Below, one piece after another: positions 58,652 through 64,000 of a DNA stretch of 64,000 nt. The DNA is from Phycisphaerales bacterium (GTDB lineage: Bacteria; Planctomycetota; Phycisphaerae; Phycisphaerales; UBA1924). Position numbers and translations under genes: made by a program. Under the pieces are notes generated by a model. The model was given only the letters and a program-made list of their open reading frames with translations. It was not told the DNA's origin and ran no database searches. The stretch's first letter is position 1; the number at the start of each line of letters is the position of its first letter. Location: the NCBI GenBank assembly GCA_016742075.1, contig JACVCL010000001.1:186001-250000 (forward strand). The letters are read 5' to 3'.

Positions 58652-60211
58652 TCAGTCGGCACTGGCACTGGCGGTCTCCTCGTCAACGGGTTCGGTGTCG
58701 TCGGCTGGCGCTGCGGGTGTCGCCGGCGTGCTCCCCGCCGGCGATGCGGCGGCGGGCGCAAGGCCCAACTTGTTCATGAGCGCGAGCTCTTTGGCCCGCT
58801 GGCGGAGCTCCTGCTCCCAGTCGCGTCCTTGACGGGCGAACTCGACTGCGAGCGTGGTCGTGTGGTTGGCCAGCCGAGTCGCCTGCGCGTTGGCTTCCTT
58901 CGCGGGATCGACGTGCTCGACGCCATCCCAGAACCACGCGTGCTCGGGGAGCGTGCGGGCGATCGTGCGGAGCGACTGCGGGAGCAGCCCCTCGATCAGC
59001 ACCGCCTCGTTGAGCCACGCCTTGAGGATGCGGTCGAGCACCGCGAGCTGCAGCTGGTGCTGCTCGACGCGGATGCTCTTGAAGTACACCTGGTGGTCCA
59101 GGCGTCCGCTGGCGTAGTTGTAACCGGACGAGTTGCCCGCCGCGACGTTGAACGGCATGTTCAGGCAGCGGGCGATCTCGTTGAGGATCTCGCGCTTGAA
59201 CTCGCCGAAGGTCGTGGTCGGCTGCTCGGCGTGCACCTGCCCGAGTTTCCATCCGCCGGGGAGCACGGTCGCCAGGCGCTGCTCAAGCTCGACCTCGTCC
59301 ATCGGCTCCAGCGGGTCGGCTTCGCCGTTGGCGGGAGCGTCGGTGTAGATGACGGCGGCGAAGTTGGCGGCGGTCTCAGCGGCCGCGATGGTCGCGAGCG
59401 TGTACCGCCGGAGCTGCGCGAACAACGGGAGCGCCGGCGTGATGTCGGGAATGCCGCGGACCTGGCCCGGGCGATCGGCCCGGTAGTAGTGCACGACCGA
59501 CGCGGCGGGGAGCGTGTCGTACGCGAGCAGATCGTCGATCGGAGCGCGGAGCAGGCCACTGTCGCCGGGATGGCGCTTGAGCACGCGGTACGCCGAGGGG
59601 TTGCCCCACTGATCGAGAAGGATGCCGTCGATCTCGTCGCTCCGGCCGCGGCGCATGAGCGGCGAGCAGACCTGGTCGGCCTCGATGAGCTTCACGTCGA
59701 GCGACACCTGCGACGCCACGCCCGGGTTGTTCACCAGCAGCGCGAACGCCTCGCCGGTCTCGGCGCGAGCCATCCGCATGGTGCGGAGCTTGCCGGGCAG
59801 ATCGACCGCCCGCGACCACTGCTCGAACGCGTCCTCGATGCGGGCGTTGGCCTCGGCGTCGGCGGTGAGCATCTGCAGCCGGGGACCGGTGCCGATGGTG
59901 TCGTTGGCAAGGGTCAGAACGATGCCTTTGGCGTAGGAGTTGTTGGCAACCTCATAGCGGGCGCGGTTGCGAAGAACTCGACGCACCTCTGGGTTGATCG
60001 CGGCGTTGGGCGAGAGGCCGTCGGCGTTCGCCCAGTGCTTGCGGTTGTCGGCGGTCGTCTGCGCCGAGTCGAACTTGGCGACAACCAATCGACGGCCGCC
60101 GTGTGGACCGCTTCCGTGCGGTGCACGCGACGCCGCCGGGGAGGGAGAGTCGGCAGGAGTCCCGAGGTGGGGGGCGACCCGGCTCATGATGTTGGCGATG
60201 GCTTTCAGCAT
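58652..60211 (-). CDS. Lambda-family phage portal protein
   Basis: LRNRARYEVANNSYAKGIVLTLANDTIGTGPRLQ...ETGEAFALLVNN...VVHYYRADRPGQVRGIPDITPALPLFAQLRRY. Confidence 0.92.
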   Translation of the reverse strand: MLKAIANIMSRVAPHLGTPADSPSPAASRAPHGSGPHGGRRLVVAKFDSAQTTADNRKHWANADGLSPNAAINPEVRRVLRNRARYEVANNSYAKGIVLTLANDTIGTGPRLQMLTADAEANARIEDAFEQWSRAVDLPGKLRTMRMARAETGEAFALLVNNPGVASQVSLDVKLIEADQVCSPLMRRGRSDEIDGILLDQWGNPSAYRVLKRHPGDSGLLRAPIDDLLAYDTLPAASVVHYYRADRPGQVRGIPDITPALPLFAQLRRYTLATIAAAETAANFAAVIYTDAPANGEADPLEPMDEVELEQRLATVLPGGWKLGQVHAEQPTTTFGEFKREILNEIARCLNMPFNVAAGNSSGYNYASGRLDHQVYFKSIRVEQHQLQLAVLDRILKAWLNEAVLIEGLLPQSLRTIARTLPEHAWFWDGVEHVDPAKEANAQATRLANHTTTLAVEFARQGRDWEQELRQRAKELALMNKLGLAPAAASPAGSTPATPAAPADDTEPVDEETASASAD

Positions 60212-60218
60212 GGGCGGG

Positions 60219-60425
60219 TCAGACAGAACCGGGGGGGACGATCTTGGCGAACTTGATCCCGAGGCCGGGCTTCTTCGCGGCGTCCTTGGACGCGAAGAAG
60301 CGGACGACCTCGAGTTGGTCCTTCAATGGCTGCTGCTCGACGGACTGACCGTCCACCGACGCCTTCGCGGGCTGCACCGCGTTCTCGCGGACGGTCTGCT
60401 CGAGGTTGGGGGCGGGGTCGGGCAC
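60219..60425 (-). CDS. Small head-associated protein between terminase and portal genes
   Basis: 68 aa, VEQQPLKDQLEVVRFFASKDAAKKPGLGIKFAKIVPPGSV; position. Confidence 0.6.
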   Translation of the reverse strand: MPDPAPNLEQTVRENAVQPAKASVDGQSVEQQPLKDQLEVVRFFASKDAAKKPGLGIKFAKIVPPGSV

Positions 60426-60611
60426 GGGTTCACCTCACGGGCCGCACAGCGCGACCTCTAGGTGTCCCCTATGCAGCGGCAGAGCCATCTGCCCGCTTTG
60501 GGCTGGCATGCAGCCGGTTTGTTCCACCGGTAGAAGTCGTTCACGCCCTCGCACCGACGATGCCCGCGATTGGGCCTCAAGGGCGGTGTTTCCGGACCGC
60601 GTGTATTTGTC

Positions 60612-60641
60612 TTGAGTTTTACGGCCATTAGTCGATACTAT
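60612..60641 (+). promoter_or_regulatory. Putative sigma70 promoter of abiE
   Basis: TTGAGT-N18-TACTAT, ATG 60650 only 8 nt after the -10. Confidence 0.45.
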
Positions 60642-60649
60642 TACACGCT

Positions 60650-61255
60650 ATGTCCAAGACCGCACCCGCCCAAGCCGCACTCTCACTGGCACGACGCCTC
60701 GGCGTGCTTCGTGTCCGAGATGCCATGTCCGCCGGCATTCACCCGGAGGTCCTGCGGCGACTAGTCGCCGCAGGAGAGCTGACCAAGACCGGACGAGGCA
60801 TGTATGCCGCGGTTTCGACAGACTCGTCCGAACACGCCAGCCTCGCCCATGCAGCGGCGCGGGTGCCGAGCGGTGTAATCTGCCTGCTGTCGGCACTGGC
60901 CTACCACGGCATCGGCACACAGATGCCGCACGAGGTCTGGATGATGATCGACACCCGTGCCCACAAGCCCCGGGTGGATCATCCACCGATGCGGTTCGTG
61001 CGTGGGTCGGGCTCTACGTTTGAGGCGGGCGTCCGAGAGGTGAAGATCGACGGGCGTAGTGTGCGACTCTTCGAACCGGCCAAGGCGGTGGTCGACTGCT
61101 TCATCTATCGACGGCACGTTGGTCTTGAGGTCGCGCTCGAGGCACTCCGGGAGTCCCTCCGTCAACGGAGGTGCAAGCCGGCAGAGATCGATCGCTACGC
61201 GAGCCTCTGCGGCGTGGCGACGGTCGTTCGCCCGTACCTGGAGGCGATCGCGTGA
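60650..61255 (+). CDS. abiEi: AbiEi-family antitoxin (type IV TA)
   Basis: ALSLARRLGVLRVRDAMSAGIHPEVLRRLVAAGELTKTGRGMYAAV...SGVICLLSALAYHGIGTQMPHEVWM...FEPAKAVVDCFIYRRHVGLEVALEAL. Confidence 0.9.
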   Translation: MSKTAPAQAALSLARRLGVLRVRDAMSAGIHPEVLRRLVAAGELTKTGRGMYAAVSTDSSEHASLAHAAARVPSGVICLLSALAYHGIGTQMPHEVWMMIDTRAHKPRVDHPPMRFVRGSGSTFEAGVREVKIDGRSVRLFEPAKAVVDCFIYRRHVGLEVALEALRESLRQRRCKPAEIDRYASLCGVATVVRPYLEAIA

Positions 61256-62169
61256 CCAAGCCACAGCCCGATGCGCTCGCGCAGTCGATCAAGCAGCGCC
61301 TCATGAACCTGAGCCAGCAGCAGAACGAGCAGTTCAACATCGTGCTCGTCCGCTTTGCCGTTGAACGCTTGCTGTACCGCCTGACTCGCACTCCCCATGC
61401 GACGCAGTTCGTGCTGAAAGGGGCCATGCTGTTTGCCGCCTGGTCCGCCCAGCCGCACCGGCCCACACAGGACGTTGATCTGCTGGGCTTCGGGCTGCCC
61501 GACGCGGATCGTCTCGTGAAGATCTTCCGGGAGGTATGCGTCGCCGATGTGGAGCCCGATGGTCTGGTGCTCGATGCGGATTCTGTCACGGCGGAACCCA
61601 TCCGGGAAGATGCTGTGTACGACGGGCACCGCGTCCGCCTGCTGGCCCGATTGGGCACAGCTCGCATTCCGATGCAGGTCGACATCGGCTTCGGCGACGT
61701 AGTGAGCCCTGAGCCGCGTGAGCTCGCGTTGGGTCCGATGCTCGACCTGCCCGCCCCGCGTCTTCGCACGTATCCACCCGAAACCGTTATCGCCGAAAAG
61801 TTCGAGGCGATGCTCGCGCTCGGCATGGCCAACAGCCGGATGAAGGACTATTACGACCTGTGGACGCTCAGTCGCACGATGCGCTTCGAGTTCGAGGCGC
61901 TGCGCACAGCGGTGCGTGCCACGGCGGAAAGGCGAAAGACCCCGCTTCCCACTGATCTACCCGTTGGCCTCAGCGATCGGTTTGGTGCCGATGCATCCAA
62001 GCAGGCGCAGTGGGGAGCGTTCGTGCGCAAACTCGGAGGCTCTCACGCGGCAATCCCTCTAGGCGATGTGGTCCAGGCGCTTGCTGAGTTCATGCGGCCG
62101 GTACTCCGCGCCGGAGAAGCAGCGGCTCTGCATTGGCCCCCAGGAGGTCCTTGGCAAGCGGGTCGATGA
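61252..62169 (+). CDS. abiEii: AbiEii/AbiGii-family nucleotidyltransferase toxin
   Basis: FVLKGAMLFAAWSAQPHRPTQDVDLLGFG; PPETVIAEKFEAMLALGMANSRMKDYYDLWTL; GTGA overlap with abiEi. Confidence 0.92.
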   Translation: MTKPQPDALAQSIKQRLMNLSQQQNEQFNIVLVRFAVERLLYRLTRTPHATQFVLKGAMLFAAWSAQPHRPTQDVDLLGFGLPDADRLVKIFREVCVADVEPDGLVLDADSVTAEPIREDAVYDGHRVRLLARLGTARIPMQVDIGFGDVVSPEPRELALGPMLDLPAPRLRTYPPETVIAEKFEAMLALGMANSRMKDYYDLWTLSRTMRFEFEALRTAVRATAERRKTPLPTDLPVGLSDRFGADASKQAQWGAFVRKLGGSHAAIPLGDVVQALAEFMRPVLRAGEAAALHWPPGGPWQAGR

Positions 62170-62192
62170 CACCGCGGGGCCGCGTGCGTCGC

Positions 62193-62375
62193 TCACGCAC
62201 CCAGTCGCTCGCTCGTCGTCACACGTCGCCCGCAGTGACGGCACTGCCGCCGACGGCGAATCGTACCGGTCGGGGTCGCGCGGGTGTAGACCACCTCGAA
62301 GTGGCAACAGCCGCAGGTCGGGCAGACAATGCCCTTGGGCTTGGCATCCTGCTTTGGCGGCGGCTTTGCTTTCAT
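62193..62375 (-). CDS. Small zinc-ribbon protein
   Basis: VCPTCGCCHFEVVYTRATPTGTIRRRRQCRHCGRRVTTSE; ATGA overlap with terminase stop. Confidence 0.75.
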   Translation of the reverse strand: MKAKPPPKQDAKPKGIVCPTCGCCHFEVVYTRATPTGTIRRRRQCRHCGRRVTTSERLGA

Positions 62376-64000
62376 CGCGTCCGCTCCTTCAAAGCCGAGA
62401 GCTTCAGCCGTGGCCGCACGACCAACTTCTGGTCCGTGCCGAACAGCACAGCCCCTTCCATCGACGCCGCGACCGCGCAGCCCACGAGGCCGTCCAGCCA
62501 GTGGTTGTCGAGCCCTTCGACCCGGAGCTTCCACTCGTCAACCGTGCGGCCCCGCCCCTCCGTTCGCACGCGGTACTCGCTGGTCAGGTGCTCCGAAAGC
62601 AGTCGGTGGTGCTCGGGCTTGTGGCCGAACAGCGACAGCCCGCCCGGGTCGCCCATCGGGACGGCGAGCCGTGCGTGCACGAAGGACTTCCAGAAGTTCG
62701 TGTCGAAGAGCACGTGCCGCACAGCTCGTTTGCCGGTCACCACCGGGACACGCCAGTTCAGGCCGACCCGCTCGCCGCGCTTGCGCTTGTAGTCGCTGAA
62801 GGGGAGGCTGCTCGCGCCAACATACCGGCCGTGACTGGGTGTGAGCACGCTGGCGTGCGGGCTCTGGCGGCAGAACTGGTACACGACATCCGTCGACGAT
62901 CCCCAGTTAGCATCGATGAGGCAGCGGTCGATCCGCACCATCGCCCCATCATCGCGCCGCCACTCACGGGCCACCGTCGTCTCGATGAGCCGCTCAAGCC
63001 CCGCGTAGATCGCCCCCTCGACGCCGGCCCGAGCCGAGGCGGCCCCGAGGGTCCGCTTGATGTCCCGGAGCGTGAAGTACGCCTGCTTCTGGTCGGGCTC
63101 CGTGCCGTAGTCGATCACGTGGCCCGTGAAGTCATCCTCCCACGCCGCCACGACGTAGAACAGGGCCTTGCCCTGCACGTCGACGAACATCGTCAGGTGC
63201 GAGCAGCCCAGCGGGACCAGCCCGCGGGCGTGGCCGTTCACCTTGGCCGCGATCTGGTCGGCGCTGAGTAGGTCGTCCGCGACCTCGACCTCGGGGAGCG
63301 GCTCGTTCTGGTACTCGGCGAAGAACGCGGCCTCGTTCTGCAGCCGCAGGTTCATCGCGTGCTGCACCGCTGACAGCTCGTCGTGGTTGAAGCGTTCGGG
63401 CCACGCGATCACCGCGCCGGCGTCCATCTCGGAGCGGTGTGCTTTGTAGAACGCGGTCGCCTCCGCCCCGCCGCGATCGGCCTTGAGACCCTCGGCCCGC
63501 AGACGGGCGTACTCCGCCCACAGACGGTCCGCAGCGGGGAACGAGTACACCATCTTCGTTCGCTCACCCTGCCACTGCGGGTGCTTGTCGCGGTCGAGGA
63601 TCCGGTCGGCCAGGTCGGCGGGCCGGACCACCGTCAGCGTCATGAGCCCGGCGATCTTCCGGCCCGGCCCCGCCAGGCCCAGGATCGCGCCGGCGAGGAT
63701 CCGCTCGCGGTTGGCACACTGCGATGGCGACCGGGCGCTCTCGTCGGTCTGCGGGTCGTCGATCAGCACCAGCGACGGGCGGACGCTCACCCCGTCCACA
63801 CGCTTGTGCTTCATGCCACGGATGCGACCGGTGATCCCCGCGACACGGATGATCGATCCCGAAGCCGCCGAACCAGGCATGGTCGGCAGCACGATCTCGC
63901 GGGCCGTCCAGCCGATGTGCGTCTGCTTGCCCTGGTAGAGCTGGCCCGAGGCTCGCTGGTGGATGCCCTCGAGCGAGCGGATCGGGTGGCAGACCTCCGG
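62372..64000 (-). CDS. Phage terminase large subunit, GpA family (5' end outside window)
   Basis: Frame open to window edge (PEVCHPIRSLEGIHQRASGQLYQGKQTHIGWTAREIVLPTMPGSAASG); PSLVLIDDPQTDESARSPSQCANRERIL; FVDVQGKALFYVVAAWEDDF; NHWLDGLVGCAVAASM. Confidence 0.88.
   Translation of the reverse strand, partial: PEVCHPIRSLEGIHQRASGQLYQGKQTHIGWTAREIVLPTMPGSAASGSIIRVAGITGRIRGMKHKRVDGVSVRPSLVLIDDPQTDESARSPSQCANRERILAGAILGLAGPGRKIAGLMTLTVVRPADLADRILDRDKHPQWQGERTKMVYSFPAADRLWAEYARLRAEGLKADRGGAEATAFYKAHRSEMDAGAVIAWPERFNHDELSAVQHAMNLRLQNEAAFFAEYQNEPLPEVEVADDLLSADQIAAKVNGHARGLVPLGCSHLTMFVDVQGKALFYVVAAWEDDFTGHVIDYGTEPDQKQAYFTLRDIKRTLGAASARAGVEGAIYAGLERLIETTVAREWRRDDGAMVRIDRCLIDANWGSSTDVVYQFCRQSPHASVLTPSHGRYVGASSLPFSDYKRKRGERVGLNWRVPVVTGKRAVRHVLFDTNFWKSFVHARLAVPMGDPGGLSLFGHKPEHHRLLSEHLTSEYRVRTEGRGRTVDEWKLRVEGLDNHWLDGLVGCAVAASMEGAVLFGTDQKLVVRPRLKLSALKERTR

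Larger units (their letters stand above)
44528..64000 (-). mobile_element. Prophage (lambda/HK97-like siphovirus head, tail and packaging genes), continues past right edge
   Basis: Contiguous minus-strand genes: terminase, portal, prohead protease-capsid, tail tube, tail chaperones, tape measure, distal genes. Left boundary approximate; no integrase seen. Confidence 0.88.

Noticed and set aside
56641-58779. 712-aa plus-strand ORF opposite the capsid gene
   Set aside because: Antisense shadow of the protease-capsid ORF, no domain pattern.
58451-60256. 601-aa plus-strand ORF opposite the portal gene
   Set aside because: Antisense shadow; portal motifs on the minus strand are unambiguous.

Overview
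The window reads as high-GC bacterial chromosome, probably planctomycete/Phycisphaerae-like; that lineage guess is inference only. (1) About 1-31 kb is mostly ordinary chromosome: ligA (5' truncated), a CYTH protein, lactate dehydrogenase, panB, an HtrA-like protease, UbiA, ribH, nusB, ftsY, two Ser/Thr kinases, a LysR/NhaR regulator, a trehalose locus (OtsB-GH15 fusion plus a membrane-anchored OtsA), Ohr, secreted proteins, a CPBP protease, PadR, XRE and an amine oxidase. Several copies of a dispersed intergenic repeat lie between 26.8 and 31.3 kb. (2) About 31.5-44.4 kb is a lower-GC accessory island with a multi-gene candidate defence locus: UPF1/DNA2-like SF1 helicase, an unknown ~374-aa protein, a two-HKD PLD nuclease, an RtcR-like CARF-sigma54 activator, NurA, HerA, and a convergent DNA methyltransferase. 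A near-perfect sigma54 (-24/-12) promoter lies directly upstream of the helicase gene, so the locus appears to encode its own inducible switch. (3) About 44.5-64 kb is a lambda/HK97-like siphoprophage on the minus strand, running off the right edge. It carries glycosyltransferases, a Hint-domain Ser/Gly-rich protein, a putative -1 frameshift in the tail chaperone genes, and an AbiE toxin-antitoxin pair inserted in opposite orientation between the terminase and portal genes. No CRISPR array, rRNA, tRNA or integrase was recognised. All domain calls are from reading motifs; no database search was run.
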